This document shows positions 11,721 to 22,973 of a stretch of 64,000 nucleotides of DNA, piece after piece (the stretch's first letter is position 1; every line of letters starts with the position of its first letter). The DNA lies in contig JAJHZJ010000496.1 of NCBI GenBank assembly GCA_023548195.1, positions 2,500,001-2,564,000 of the forward strand, written 5' to 3'. The notes under the pieces were generated by a model, which was not told the origin of the DNA, ran no database searches, and was given only the letters and a program-made list of their open reading frames with translations. The stretch is from Bettongia penicillata ogilbyi (lineage: Eukaryota; Chordata; Mammalia; Diprotodontia; Potoroidae). A program made the translations under genes and the position numbers.

Positions 11721-12214
11721 TTAGAATTCAGAATAAAATCAGGGACTATGCAGAAAACTTACCTTCCTTCAATGAATTAATACTAAAAATAATATTTCAG
11801 GAGACATATTTAAACTACTTGAGAATAAATAATTTTCAGCACTAGAATGCAGGTGCAATGTCTATGCTAATTACAAATTAACCTTATCTAATATTCCTTT
11901 GGATTTAAAAAAAATGGAGTGAGCAAATGATCATGCCAAATGAGCATCAGAAAACGGAGCAACCACAAACAGATTAGTGTTTCCATCAAATAAAACTTAC
12001 AACAAAATTAATCTGGCAGATATTAATGAGCTGCATAATGGTTATTGTTCATATGGTAATTAGTTCTTATAAATGACTGTAATTAGCATAATTTTTATAT
12101 AGTCAAATTTAGATTTCAGTTTTCCCTTTTTTGTCCATTTTCCAGTATCTATAAGCAGCATCAACAGTGACAGTCTCTCTATGCATTTTAATCTTTCTTC
12201 TCAGCTGCTTATCT

Positions 12215-12368
12215 TGCCCGTCTGTCTTATCTGTCTTGTCTGTCTTCCTTGTCTGTCTGTCCTATAGGCACAGAATCACACATACATACATACACACACA
12301 CATACACACACACACAAACACACACTCACTCACTCACTCACTCCTCACTCACTCACTCACTCACTCAT
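12215..12368. repeat. (TGTC)n, (CATA)/(CA)n and (CTCA)n compound microsatellite
   Basis: Three adjoining simple-repeat blocks; the last is about 12 CTCA units with one slip. Confidence 0.94.
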
Positions 12369-13284
12369 TCAAAGATCTGACTCCCTACTGCCGGGGCTCT
12401 CTGTGTGACCTATGGTGTAGGGTTGAAGTTTCCTATGTTAAAGTTGGGACTGGAGGGCAACAGTGCTCAGAGAAATTTTATCTGTTTGTTTGCTATTTGC
12501 TGCCCTTCCCCATGCTCTTTTGCATGTGATTTGGGATATCCTGATGCTTCTTCATTGCCCCAGCTCCATGGCAAGGGCTGAAGAATACAAGTGAAAACTG
12601 AACAGTGGTTATGGTGGGGTTTTCCCCAGCCTTTCCAGAATTAAATGCACTTCATTAACTTTCCAAGGCCCCTGGATGAAGGGAGGTACGATCTACATTG
12701 GCGGAGGGCAAACCCATACCAGGGAAATCAGGGGTCTTTGAAACACTGGAATTTAAGCAAGGCATTGGAATGGCTTCTGTTCTGAGACTAGGCCCTCTCT
12801 GGGATTCTTCTCTGTCCCGCCTGCAATGACTTGATGTGAATCAGAATCTTCTGCAAAATGTGAGAAGGGGCTGGTAGTGAGGGAGGAAGGGCCATGGAAG
12901 AGCAAAGCAGAGGTGCCCACATTTCCCTCTTTTCCAATTTTTGTCCCGTGCTTGGTTGTTTACTTTCAACTATAAAGTTTCAAATGAAAACTGGGGGTGA
13001 AGTTATTTTTATTCCACTTGGCTTTCCATATGGGCGACTTCTCAGAGACTCTGTGCTCCAAGCTGGGCTGTTTGCTGTTCCTCTCACCCTTTGCTCAATT
13101 TCATGCCTTTGTTTCCTGCTGTTCTCTCTTGCAGACATCTTCATTCCCTCCAGACTTGCCTTGGCAATTTCCATTTATCCCCCACAATCTAATTAGCTTT
13201 CCCTGATCTCTCTGTCCTCTCAACTAACAAAGTCCTCTGGGTCTCTCTCATGGTGGAGTCATACTCTAGTTTGTAGTAGTCTTA

Positions 13285-13287
<3 letters not shown>

Positions 13288-13323
<36 letters not shown>
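13288..13323. repeat. (TG)n microsatellite
   Basis: About 17 TG units. Confidence 0.97.
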
Positions 13324-13325
<2 letters not shown>

Positions 13326-13389
13326 CTTATCACCCCTCTTAGACTGTAGGTAGACTGGGCCATGCATCTTTGTGTGTCCCAAACTGCTA

Positions 13390-13565
13390 TCATAAAAAAA
13401 GAACACTTGCTTTGCAATTTTGAGGTTGAATCTCATGTCTGATGCTGGCTAGCCGTATCATCATGAGCAAACCACTTCAACCTCTCTGTGCCTTCACTGG
13501 AGCTTCTGTTAAATGACAGATTTGGATTAGACTGTCTCTGAGATCTCTTCCAGTTCTAAGATCCT
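13390..13565 (+). mobile_element. MIR SINE fragment
   Basis: GAGGTTGAATCTCATGTCTG, CTAGCCGTATCATCATGAGC, CCACTTCAACCTCTCTGTGC and AGATCTCTTCCAGTTCTAAG in MIR order. Confidence 0.8.
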
Positions 13566-13799
13566 ACCTACTAAGTAGTACAGAGAGGCTATGGTGTGAT
13601 AACTGAAGAGTGACATTTGAATCAGAGCTCTGGAAGAGGTTTGTGAGTAGAACTTTTTATCTCTTACATAAGAATTTGGTGGGGGGAGAGACTTGGAAAG
13701 GAGACTCAGTTTACCTTGTGCATAAGGCCATTGAATGCCCAGAGATCAGCCGCCTTAGGTCAGATGGAATACAATTACAGCAGACCTCTAAGTCTGACT

Positions 13800-14560
13800 C
13801 TGCTGATTTCTTTTTAGTAGCTTTCGATGGAATCAGGCTCCATGTGACTTTCCCCAAAAGTATAGATCTGACCATGTCTTTTCCCTGCTCAATAAATCTC
13901 AGTGACCACCGATTACTTCTAGGACCAAATGAAGAGCTTTCTGATGTTTAAAGGTGCTTGCAACCTGGCTCTAACTTACTGTTCTCCCTGGCTAGCCAAC
14001 TGGCTGTTCCTCACATCTCTCTCCTCCAGCCCTGTACAAAGATTTTTCTGGATGATGGAAATGGACTTGCTCCACATGAAGTTCCTGGTTTCATTAAACT
14101 TCAGATAAGGGTCACTTCCGGGTAGAAGCCTTTTTCAATCCTCCCTGCTGCTACTGTCTCCTCCCCCAAAAGTTGTTTGTCATGTCCAACTCTTCATGAC
14201 CCCTTGTGAAGTTTTCCTGGCAAGGGTACTGGAGTGGTTTGCTGTTACCTTCTCATTTTACAGGAGGAAAGAGAGGCCAACAGGATTAAGTGACTTGTCC
14301 AGGGTCACATAGCTACTAAGTGTCTGAGGTTAGATTTGAACCCAGGTCTTCATGACTGCAGGCTTAGTGCTTTATCCACTGTACCACCTGATTACCCCCA
14401 AAATTACCCAGCATTTATTTTGAATATATTAACATGTATTGTTATTTTACATGGTATTATATAATACATATACATGTGTTTATGTGTAAATATATACTTA
14501 CATATACACATACATATATATATAATACATATATTTAATTTAATAAATGTTTATTGATGG
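13800..14560 (+). mobile_element. L2 LINE interrupted by a SINE
   Basis: L2 body from ATAGATCTGACCATGTCTTT through TTGCAACCTGGCTCTAACTT and GAAGCCTTTTTCAATCCTCC, interrupted by a SINE at 14172-14394, then resuming to the tail TAATAAATGTTTATTGATGG. Confidence 0.75.
14172..14394 (-). mobile_element. Marsupial tRNA-headed SINE inside L2
   Basis: Reverse complement SINE, GTCCAACTCTTCATGACCCC to TATCCACTGTACCACC. CCCCCAAAA occurs on both flanks and may be the target-site duplication. Confidence 0.88.
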
Positions 14561-15485
14561 AAGGAATATCCTGATGAGACTCAGATAATGGTTCTCTCAT
14601 GCTGAGGTTCCCTTGACAAGGAATTGCCAACCTGTCCCCCTCAGGAACATCAGGCCTTCTCTCAAAGTGTGAAAATAAACAGAGATAAGTCTTCTTCTCT
14701 TTCAAGACCATATGCTACAAGTTAATGCTACCTAGATCATAGGTCCAAAAATTTAAACCCACAAAAGCACCGTTTAGTTCAGCCTCCTCATTGTATAGAT
14801 AAGAAAATGGAAATGGAGAAAAGCAATGTGAATTGGCCATAGTCTGAGAGAATCAGAGACAGAATTGGAACTAAATTGAACATTATTTTCACTGGACCAC
14901 ACTTCCTTTGAGAAGGTACAGAGGTCTCATGGCCCTAACTAGATTGGAAACTCTCTGAGAGCAAGACCTCTGCAATGTGATTTTTTCATACCTCATCCCC
15001 CACCTAACAGTACTTCGAAATCTTTCAGTACTCAACAAAGACTTTTTGAACAAAAGTTCTCCTTTGATGGCTGGCTCATTGGGAATGTTGGTCACCCTGG
15101 GCTCTTGTGACTCATTGTAAATGCTGATCGCCCTGTGTTCTTGAGAGCTATATCAGCAAACAGGGCACTAGACAAATAATGCAATTAGAAAATTAAGGAT
15201 GCTTAAGAAATATTTATCGATCATGAGCTCACAGGCAGATTTCAATGAAAATCACTTACTTAGGGTGACTAGTCATGACTCTGAAGCTGCTATCTAATTT
15301 CTAAAATGTCCCTTTCTAGTCTTCAGGAATTCAATAAGGTTAAAGTCTGTAAAAACAGGAACATGAACATAATTCTTAATTGTGATAGGATGGCATACCA
15401 CAGTTGTAGAAGGTGAAGGGACCAGTTAGTGAGCTGGGGAGAGCCCAAGGCAGGGACCAGATCAAGCACAGTCCTGTTTGAAAAG

Positions 15486-15568
15486 TATACAGGGTGTCTC
15501 AAATGCCTTAATGCAGTTTAAGCTTGAATAACTTAAGACGGCACAAAGATTTTTGGGAAACCTTGTAT
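15486..15568. mobile_element. Palindromic mariner-type miniature element
   Basis: TA-flanked about 80-base element with diverged terminal inverted repeats. The left end is TACAGGGTGTCTCAAATG and the right end read in reverse is TACAAGGTTTCCCAAAAATC; the arms continue to a TTTAAG-type centre. This is the CAGGGTGTCCCAAAAG mariner terminus. Too short to encode a transposase. Confidence 0.72.
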
Positions 15569-16034
15569 CATCGAGACTGCCTAATTTGCACAGGTCAGTC
15601 AGCAGAAAGACTGTGAAGTCCATGACATTTCTCTGAATGGATAATCTACTGGAAAATAGCGTGTGCCAGTGGGATTGGACAGGCTACAACTGGAGAGAGA
15701 ACATTTGGTATTCTACCTCCGAGGACGGCTTCATTTTCCACACTGTTTCCTGGGAGCCATTATCTTTATACTGCCAAATGAGTCATGGCCAGCATTTTAA
15801 GCCTCAGGTGGAAGGGAGGAATTCTTTGGTCTTTGTCCTTGGAAGATGATATGGCTGAGCTGGTCATCTCTTGGCAGGCAAAGAGTGTATATGATTGCTG
15901 GTTTACCTCTCATGGGGAAGAGAAATCATAGTGAGGTGGTCACCTCAGGCTCATTGGCTTAAAAGTTCAGAATTGAGGAAAACGCAGAATCAAATTCATG
16001 GCAGCAGAAAACGCAGGGACAAAAAATGAGGGAA

Positions 16035-16205
16035 TGTGATGCTGGAGAAAGCACCCTAGCCCTGGGATCAAATCCCAGCTCTTAAAATGGGTAAGATACT
16101 TAACCTCATTGGGTCAGCTTTGAACAGGATGACTGCATTGATACAGCTCTAAGCTGATGATCATGTAATTTTTGACCTCTTAGGCTGCCTTTCAGCTCTC
16201 AAGTT
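16035..16205 (+). mobile_element. MIR SINE fragment
   Basis: GGGATCAAATCCCAGCTCTT, ACTTAACCTCATTGGGTC and CTGCCTTTCAGCTCTCAAG. Confidence 0.68.
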
Positions 16206-16259
16206 ATGATGTCCTTGTTAGAGAACACACCTAGTTGGAGTGCTAAGGGGTGACTACGC

Positions 16260-16370
16260 AGAAAGAATTCTGTTTAGGACTTCCTATATACCAGGCACCA
16301 TGCTAGCCCTGGGAATAAAAAGAAAAAAAATGAAAAATAATCTCTCAAAGAGCTCACCTTCTATGAAGAG
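16260..16370 (-). mobile_element. L2 LINE 3' fragment
   Basis: ATACCAGGCACCATGCTAGC, CCTGGGAATAAAAAG and CAAAGAGCTCACCTTCTATG, antisense L2. Confidence 0.7.
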
Positions 16371-16374
16371 AAAA

Positions 16375-16575
16375 GATATCTATGTGTCTATGTATCTATC
16401 ATCTATCTATCTATCTATCATCTATCTACCTATCTCTTTATCTCTATCTATCATCTATCTATATTTATATAGAGCTCTCTTTCTATGGAGAAAAATAAAT
16501 ATATAAATAGATAGAGATAAATCTATATGTATATATCTATAGATTATATATGTATAGATATAGATCTCTATCTAT
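16375..16575. repeat. (ATCT)n-rich simple repeat
   Basis: Imperfect ATCT/ATAG tetranucleotide units over about 200 bases. Confidence 0.92.
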
Positions 16576-16589
16576 CCGGAGAAGTACAC

Positions 16590-16840
16590 ACTTAGAGCTA
16601 AGGGGACAAAATGGATAGAGGAGTCAGGAAGACTTTTCAAATCCAGCCTTAAATACTTATTAGCTGTATGACCCTAATCAAGTCACTTAGCCTCTGTCTG
16701 CCTCAGTTTCCTTATGTATAAAATGGGGATAATGATAATAGTACCTAACTTTAAGGTCACTGTGAGGAAAAAATGAGCTATTTGTGAAGAGCTTTACAAA
16801 CCTTATAGTAGTAAATAAATTCTAGGGATGATTGATGATG
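16590..16840 (+). mobile_element. MIR-type SINE
   Basis: GAGTCAGGAAGACTTTTC, TTAGCTGTATGACCCTAATC, CTGCCTCAGTTTCCTTATG and TGTGAAGAGCTTTACAAACC, a full-length sense copy. Confidence 0.85.
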
Positions 16841-16988
16841 ACGATGTAACTAACTCAACTCACAAATCAGGGTATCAGGAAAGACTTCAAACACAGAACA
16901 GCATAGGAGCTCATTCTTGAACAAAGTGAGGGATTTATAAAAGGTAGAAGGGAAGAGGAAGAGGTTTCTAAGTCACCAAGGACAATCT

Positions 16989-17305
16989 GAGTGTGTTTGT
17001 CCTTTGTTGCCAAAGAAGACCATGCCATCAGAGAAATAATGACATGACTTGCACTTGACTTTGTTTTGAGTGAGGAAGGGCTGTGCAGGTCACCAGCCTC
17101 ACTTCTCCTCCAGAGCCAGCTGAATCCAGTGACTAGATATTCATTAGGATGACTGGAGATGACCCAGAATGAGGCAAAATGGGGTTAAGTGACTTGCCCA
17201 AGGTCACACAGCTAGTGAATGTCAAGTGTCTGAGGTGAGATTTGAACTCAGGTCCCCCTGACTCCTGCACTGGTGCTCTATCCACTGCACCACCTAGCTG
17301 CCCCC
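16989..17305 (-). mobile_element. Complete marsupial tRNA-headed SINE with a distinct body
   Basis: The tRNA head is at the high-coordinate end (GCACCACCTAGCTGCCCC on the plus strand); the body has GAAGACCATGCCATCAGAG and GCACTTGACTTTGTTTTGAG. A perfect 11-bp target-site duplication, AAGGACAATCT, flanks it at 16978-16988 and 17306-17316, so the insertion is intact and fairly young. Confidence 0.92.
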
Positions 17306-17384
17306 AAGGACAATCTATGTAAGGGAACAGGGACTGAACATGGAAATGCATTGTTTGGATCAGAGCAACCTGGCCCATCTGCTC

Positions 17385-17495
17385 ATAATAATAGCTAAGA
17401 TTTCTATAGCACTTGCTTACTATATTCCAGGCACTATACTAAGTATTTTACAATCTTTTCTCATTTGATCTTCACAACAACCCCGGCTAGAACAG
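17385..17495 (-). mobile_element. MIR fragment
   Basis: Antisense MIR core: CCAGGCACTATACTAAGTAT and TCATTTGATCTTCACAACAA. Confidence 0.78.
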
Positions 17496-17685
17496 AGTTA
17501 GTGAGGGCTGGTATTATGCCATAAATTTGGGAAGGTTGGCTGGCACCAGATTTGAAAGCCCTTAAGTGCCAAACTTACAAGGTTCTACAAATATTATCAT
17601 GGGGTGGCCAATGGCAGACTGGTTTCTAGAGTACTCGTTTTAACAGATTTAAGTTGTGTACAGATGCTTGAAGGAAAGGATCATA

Positions 17686-17820
17686 GATCACAGATTTAGA
17701 GCTGAGAAGGTCATCAGAAGCTGTACAGTCTAATCTGCCCCTCCTTACTCCTTTTTTAACAGATGAGGAAACTGAGGCCGGAGAGAAGTTGAAATAGTTA
17801 AATGGAAGTCCCCAAATCCC
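17686..17820 (-). mobile_element. MIR-like fragment
   Basis: CAGATTTAGAGCTGAGAAGG followed by ACAGATGAGGAAACTGAGGC. Confidence 0.72.
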
Positions 17821-18162
17821 ACTTTTTCCTGGGCTCCCTGGATGCCATTTTCAGAAGTGATTTCGGACCCTCATTATCTTAATACATACTTTTGTTCTCT
17901 GCTGCTCTTTGTATAAGTGAAAGAACTCATATACACAGGAGGACGGAGAAGCAGGTACTTGAAGTCTGACTCTATTGTATGGCTTTCTCTAGAGACATTC
18001 TCTTGAATATTTAATTATGCTAATAGATAATGAGCTAAACAAGGTCATTCTCAAGGAGCCTTGAAGCAAATAGATGAAGAGAAAGGGTAGGAGCTCCAAA
18101 AGGCCAAAGAGGCGTGAGAAAAATGAACAGTGGTTTGGATTTCTGTGCTCCAGCTTTCTTAC

Positions 18163-18229
18163 CTGGGTTCTCCAGAATCATTTTCCTCTTCTTCCTCTTC
18201 ACTGCCACTGTATTCATACTCAGTCTCAT
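18163..18229 (-). CDS. TNIK: TNIK exon, acidic linker (residues about 317-339)
   Basis: Exon of 67 bases: AT completing Asp317, then ETEYEYSGSEEEEEENDSGE-P, then AG of a split Ser339. The run of six Glu followed by NDSGEPSS is how I recall TNIK; MAP4K4 and MINK1 diverge after SGSEEE. The stretch joins the kinase domain to the coiled coil and has no fold visible here. Acceptor TTATTTTTAG|AT, donor CCCAG|GTAAGA. A MIR-like repeat appears to begin only about 13 bases upstream of the acceptor (see findings). Confidence 0.95.
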
Positions 18230-18242
18230 CTAAAAATAAATT

Positions 18243-18425
18243 TACAGACCATGAGAGTTGGAAGGGACCAGAGAGACTGCCGAATGTCCACTTCCCTCTG
18301 CCCATTTCACAAAGGATAAAATTGACACCATGAGAGGGGAATGTGACTTATCTAGCATCATGTAGTTAGTTAGCTTGGGACAGAGTAGCCCACGATCCCA
18401 GGTGTTCTGGCTTCCAGGCCAGTAT
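18243..18425 (-). mobile_element. MIR-like fragment abutting a TNIK acceptor
   Basis: GAGAGTTGGAAGGGACCAGA, CCCATTTCACAAAGGATAAA and GGTGTTCTGGCTTCC fit the antisense MIR-like family. It starts about 13 bases upstream of the acceptor of exon 18163-18229. Confidence 0.55.
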
Positions 18426-18939
18426 CTAGAGAGAGATACTCCTTTAGACTCTACATCAATCACTGGGCTACTTATTGATCCAAGGACTCAGGACACAAAG
18501 ACCAATGTTCTACCACATTTTCTTGAACTGTCTCCAGGTTTTTCTCTTTTAGCTGCTGTTTATACCAAAGGGGATTAAAAAATGTCAGCAATTACTTTCA
18601 TTTTGTAGTAACTTTGTAAAGGGTTGATTCAATTACATTCAACAAACAGTTATTAAACATCAAGGTGTTCTTAGCACCATGCTGGGGATAATGGTAATGA
18701 CCGAGGCATGGCGACCTCAACTACATGGGAAAAAATGTCCCAAGTCATTAATAAAAAGAATGAAAATTTTAATAACTCTAAGATTTCAATTCATATCACC
18801 AAATTGTCAAAGATGAAGAAAGATGGAAACAGCTGCTATTGGAAGAGGTAAAGGGAGCCAGCCAGTGTTTGTGGAACTGTGTTTTGTCCTATCATCCTGG
18901 ACAACCACTCTAGAAAAATAACTAAATTATTAATATCTG

Positions 18940-19060
18940 ACTTAAAGATAGTTGATCTTAGAGTCAGGATGACCTGGGTTCAAGTCCTACCTTGGACTGA
19001 CTACATGTCCCTGGGCACATAATAGAACCTCTTCATGCCTCAAGTAAGTATCTATTTGGT
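18940..19060 (+). mobile_element. MIR fragment
   Basis: TTAGAGTCAGGATGACCTGG, GTTCAAGTCCTACCTTGG and ATGTCCCTGGGCACATAAT. Confidence 0.75.
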
Positions 19061-19184
19061 TTTATTTACAAAAGGCAGTTATTTACAAAAGGGAAGGAAG
19101 TCTTCTCACTGGGAGTTCCAAAAACTGATGAAAGCCTAGGTCTCTTACCTTTCCAAAAAACACTGAAAAATGGATGTTTAAGTA

Positions 19185-19385
19185 GTACTTTAAACTTCAT
19201 GAAGTGTTTCAAATGGATTATTTCATTTAAATCCAAAACAACCCATTGAAGTGGGTGTTATCGTTTTTATCTCTGTTTTACAGATGAGGAAAAACTGAGG
19301 CTTGAAGGTGTTTTGTGATTTCCCCAAACACACATATTTTCTGAGTATCTGAATCCCCAAAATTCCGGACTCTAACTATAGCATT
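19185..19385 (-). mobile_element. MIR SINE
   Basis: GGATTATTTCATTTAAATCC, TTTTACAGATGAGGAAAAAC and GGCTTGAAGGTGTTTTGTGA in antisense MIR order. Confidence 0.78.
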
Positions 19386-19394
19386 GTGAAAACA

Positions 19395-19560
19395 TTTTCA
19401 AATTTATTTCATTTTTAATTTATGGAGTGAAACAAACGTTTCTATAACAAAGTATAGTAAAAAAAGATTGCACATGAAATTGCAAATTTTTCATGTACAA
19501 CTTGCTATTCTTTTTAAATATATAATACAGTTATCATGTAAATTTTTTTATATATATCAT
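19395..19560 (-). mobile_element. L1-like 3' fragment
   Basis: GGAGTGAAACAAACGTTTCT, AAAGATTGCACATGAAATTG and TATATAATACAGTTATCATG resemble a marsupial L1 3' region in reverse orientation. Confidence 0.5.
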
Positions 19561-20139
19561 CTGTCTCTAGGTACAGCATTCTTTGCCATTGTACTATACT
19601 GATTCTCCAACTTCTGATCTTGAGGAGACTTTCTTCCATAAAAGGAAATAGAATTAACTGGTTTTGAGTTTTGGTTGAGCATCATAGGTGGAACAATCAC
19701 TTTTAGACAAGAATTTTAGCTATGATTTCTGTGGACCTACAATCTGCCTATAGACTATAACTTGATAAACAAGAGTGTTTGTGATAGTGTGTTTTAAAAG
19801 TCTTCCATTTTATATCATCTGACCCCACCCCTGGCACTACAGTTACTGTTGTACACCTGCTTGTGGTTAGAAATTGCAGTTTCAAAAGAACTACAGTACA
19901 GCGCTCATGAGAACAAGGTCACAATGTCACCAGGAGAGGGGCAGTGCAGAGGGAGGCTGCATGGGAGGACCTGACATTTACAGAATATTTTTAAAGTCCG
20001 CTTGACTTAAGTCATAGGATTAGTTAACTGATTAATACCCCAAAGAGGTATCAGAGAGGAAAAGACAAAAAAAAATTACAGGAGCGCAAAAAGTTTAGCA
20101 GTATTATTCTCCATGAATAAACCATTAAATTCATAGGGC

Positions 20140-20325
20140 CATAGATTATGAACCCACAAATTTAGAGCAGGAAGTCTCCTTAGAATTCACTTGACTCAAA
20201 CCCATCATTTTACAAATAAAGAAACTGAGGCTCAGGGAGCTTGCTCAAGATCATGTACGTCACAAATGACAGAGACCTGGAATTTGAAACTAGGTCTTCC
20301 AACTCCACATTGACCACTTTTTGTA
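20140..20325 (-). mobile_element. MIR-like SINE
   Basis: AAATTTAGAGCAGGAAGTCT, AAAGAAACTGAGGCTCAGGG and AACTAGGTCTTCCAACTCC. Confidence 0.78.
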
Positions 20326-20379
20326 AAGTATTATGCTGAAGATGCTTTTGGCTGCTTGCTTTTTGCCTCTGCTTTTCTT

Positions 20380-20790
20380 ATGTTCAGTCAGTCAATCACT
20401 TATTCATTCATTAACACATTTATCAAATGCCTACTATTGGTCATTATGGTGGACATGGCACTGACCAATTCTGAGCCTTTGCAGCAGCTCTTTCTGTGAC
20501 CCAGAATGCACCCTTCCCTTTAGCTAAAAAGCTAAAGTCAAATATCACCTCCTGAGAACGCGCCAGAGTGAGGTCCCTGTTCCTCTCTCACCAAAATGAG
20601 TTGGGATTTTCTTTATAACGAGATATTATACATTAATATGTGTACAAATTTTCTGCTTATAAAATGAAGACTCCTCAATAAGTCTGAGAACCTTTCCTTC
20701 TTGTCACTGTATCCTCAGCTTCTAGTATAATACTTGGCACATAGTAGACAATTTGTATATGCTTATTGAACAGAACACCATGCTAGCAAC
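20380..20790. mobile_element. L2 LINE fragments in both orientations
   Basis: An antisense terminus (CACTTATTCATTCATTAACA) is followed by a sense body ending TTCTAGTATAATACTTGGCA and CATAGTAGACAATTTG. Confidence 0.65.
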
Positions 20791-21003
20791 TGGAGGAGAT
20801 GTAAAGTTTAGATAAAATAGCGATCACTTCTTCTTTGAGTAATAATAAATATAAGTAAAAACAAAGGAAAGACACTGATGAGAGGCAGCATGGTATAGTA
20901 CATAAAGTCAATCTTTACAGTGTGCTCTCTGTCTCTGTCTCCCTTGCTCCCTCCCTGCTTCCCTCCATTACTTCTCCCCTCTCTGTCTGTGTCTTTCTCC
21001 CTA

Positions 21004-21024
21004 CACACACACACACACACACAC
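21004..21024. repeat. (CA)n microsatellite
   Basis: About 10 CA units, preceded by a CTCCCTGCTTCC pyrimidine-rich stretch from about 20925. Confidence 0.93.
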
Positions 21025-21074
21025 AATATCATCTGAATATCAGATTAGTACTCACATAGGTATATGTAGTACAA

Positions 21075-21200
21075 GTTTAGTTAACCCCATTTCACAGATG
21101 ATAAAACTGGGTTAAAAAGTCAAGTGACTTGACTAAGGTCTCATAGCTTGTAAAAGATGAAATTTGGACCCAGGTTTCCCTTACTCACAGTTTAATCCTC
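21075..21200 (-). mobile_element. MIR fragment
   Basis: CCCCATTTCACAGATGATAA, AAGTGACTTGACTAAGGTCT and TTGGACCCAGGTTTCCC. Confidence 0.78.
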
Positions 21201-22084
21201 TGTTGTGGAGCATAAAAACTTAAAGAAAGATAAGACTCCAGCACAAATAGCAATGTTTTAAAAATAGCATACAGGTACATCAGAGGATTCTCAAATAATG
21301 TGCTATAGGAAGACCAAAGGGAGATGAGTGTGTGTGTCTGTCTGTGTGTGTGTCCACAGAAAAGATGTACATATTTGTCTCCCTCCCTATAAAGGCATTT
21401 GACTAAATGTACCATTTTATGGTTCCATATTGAAACTTCAACTGAACTGAAGAATGTGGAATATTTATTTGATGAGGAAGATTATGGCAAAGAAAAGAAT
21501 CACGTTAATCTAATTACTTCCCACCTCTAGGGGAAAACTTTCATTTATTGGACTACCTAATTTTAATACTTTGCCAGAATCTGCTATGATTTCTTTTGTA
21601 TTACTGAGAAAAGTGAGCAGATGTCAATATTTCTCATAGAAAGCAGAATTTCATTTAAAATTAAAGAAATATAATGAAAGGTAGAATTACAAGACTCTCC
21701 CAAGCATTTGTCATTGAGGAGGCTGGAAATAGGATGAACAAAGGAAACAAACTGAGTCATTTTCACATAAAGGGCTTCAAGTGGATGAGATTTAAGTATC
21801 AGACATTATACCTAGTTTTGGTTGGTAGACCTAGAGGTCCTAGTCACAAGAAGGATCAAATGCCTCTTTAAGTCACCATGAAACTCTTCAGGAGCCCACT
21901 CCCCAGGATCCTAATGATTCTACTTCCAGCTCTCACAGAGTGCTCAGTGTCTAGGCTTCATTCACGATGGCATTCCTCTACCCTACATCATACACAGTGA
22001 TAACAGCATCCAGATCCTAAGTGATCAAAAGTGATCTTGGTTACTTATTAATAAGAACTTGGACAAGTGGATTCAGCTGTCTGG

Positions 22085-22235
22085 GTTTCCATCTGTAAAA
22101 GGAGAGTCAAAGGGCTGCACTTGAGGACCTAGAGGACCACATAGGGTCTTGAGGCCGCAGGTTTCCTACCCCTGCTGGATTAAATGACCTCTAAGATCCT
22201 TTTCAGCTCTAGATCCAAGAGCTGAAGGAGATGAG
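22085..22235. mobile_element. MIR fragment holding half of a hAT-type palindrome
   Basis: AAAGGGCTGCACTTGAGGAC to GGCCGCAGGTTTCCTACCCC (about 22108-22174) matches one arm of the family at 9277-9485. It is embedded in MIR sequence (TTCCATCTGTAAAAGG before, GATCCTTTTCAGCTCTAG after). Confidence 0.68.
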
Positions 22236-22466
22236 AACATAAAAGATGTAACAGAGTCCAGTAAAAAAAGAGCCTCTGTCTTGGAATCAGACTTGTCTCC
22301 CTCCATGGAATGTAAGATCCTTGAAGGCAGGCATTGTTTCACAGACACAGATACAGGAGATGTTGGTAGGGAGAAATACCCTGCCCTCTTTGAAAGGCAT
22401 GTGCTGAATACATTAAATACTTTGAAAAGTAAATTTGAAAAACATAAAAGGATTATGATCTGCCCT

Positions 22467-22499
22467 GGGTGGGAGGTACGGGGTGGGGGGAGGGGGGGG
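22467..22499 (+). repeat. G-rich run with quadruplex pattern
   Basis: Guanine tracts of 3, 3, 4, 6 and 8 separated by 1-6 bases. They lie on the plus strand, the template for TNIK transcription. Confidence 0.8.
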
Positions 22500-22919
22500 A
22501 GAAATCCTAATTGCTTGGATTTTTTAAGTTGAGGGCAGATTACAAATTAAAATATAAATGGGTACAAATAAATACAAATAAAGAAATGGCCGGTGTTGAG
22601 CAAACAAACAATGTATGCACAGTGCTAGATGTATAGCTGTTGGCAAGCATGAACCAGGGTGGCCATTGGTGGGTCCAGAGTCTACATAACCGCCTTCAAT
22701 TTGATGGAAACACAGGGAAAACAGTAAATGACATTACCTTTTCTTTCCTCTATTGGGAATTTGGGGGGCACAAACTGGGACATGAGAGCATGGAGAATGT
22801 TTTCAGTAATTACTCAGATGTATATAGAAAAGTCAATTCTGCAATAAATTGTCTCTATAGGAGGTCTGTTTTTATATTCTCTGTATCAGGTAGGAGTTTT
22901 TAGAAGATGAGATGCCTTT

Positions 22920-22973
22920 TTATTTTTACTATTATTATTTGTTTTCAGTGTTCTACAATCACTTCCATATATT
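22920..22973 (-). mobile_element. Very short 5'-truncated L1 3' end
   Basis: 54-base insert ending TTCAGTGTTCTACAATCACT-TCC, shared with the 25154-25793 L1. A 10-bp AGATGCCTTT duplication flanks it (22910-22919 and 22974-22983). Confidence 0.75.

Larger units (their letters stand above)
7659..18162 (-). other. TNIK: TNIK intron between the linker and coiled-coil exons
   Basis: Intron of 10504 bases. It holds L2 and MIR fragments, a hAT-type palindrome, a mariner-type palindrome, one complete SINE and several microsatellites, listed separately. About 9780-11290 and 12540-13090 show nothing I recognise. Repeat-poor blocks at about 11740-12150 and 15570-15900 are noted in the findings. Confidence 0.9.
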
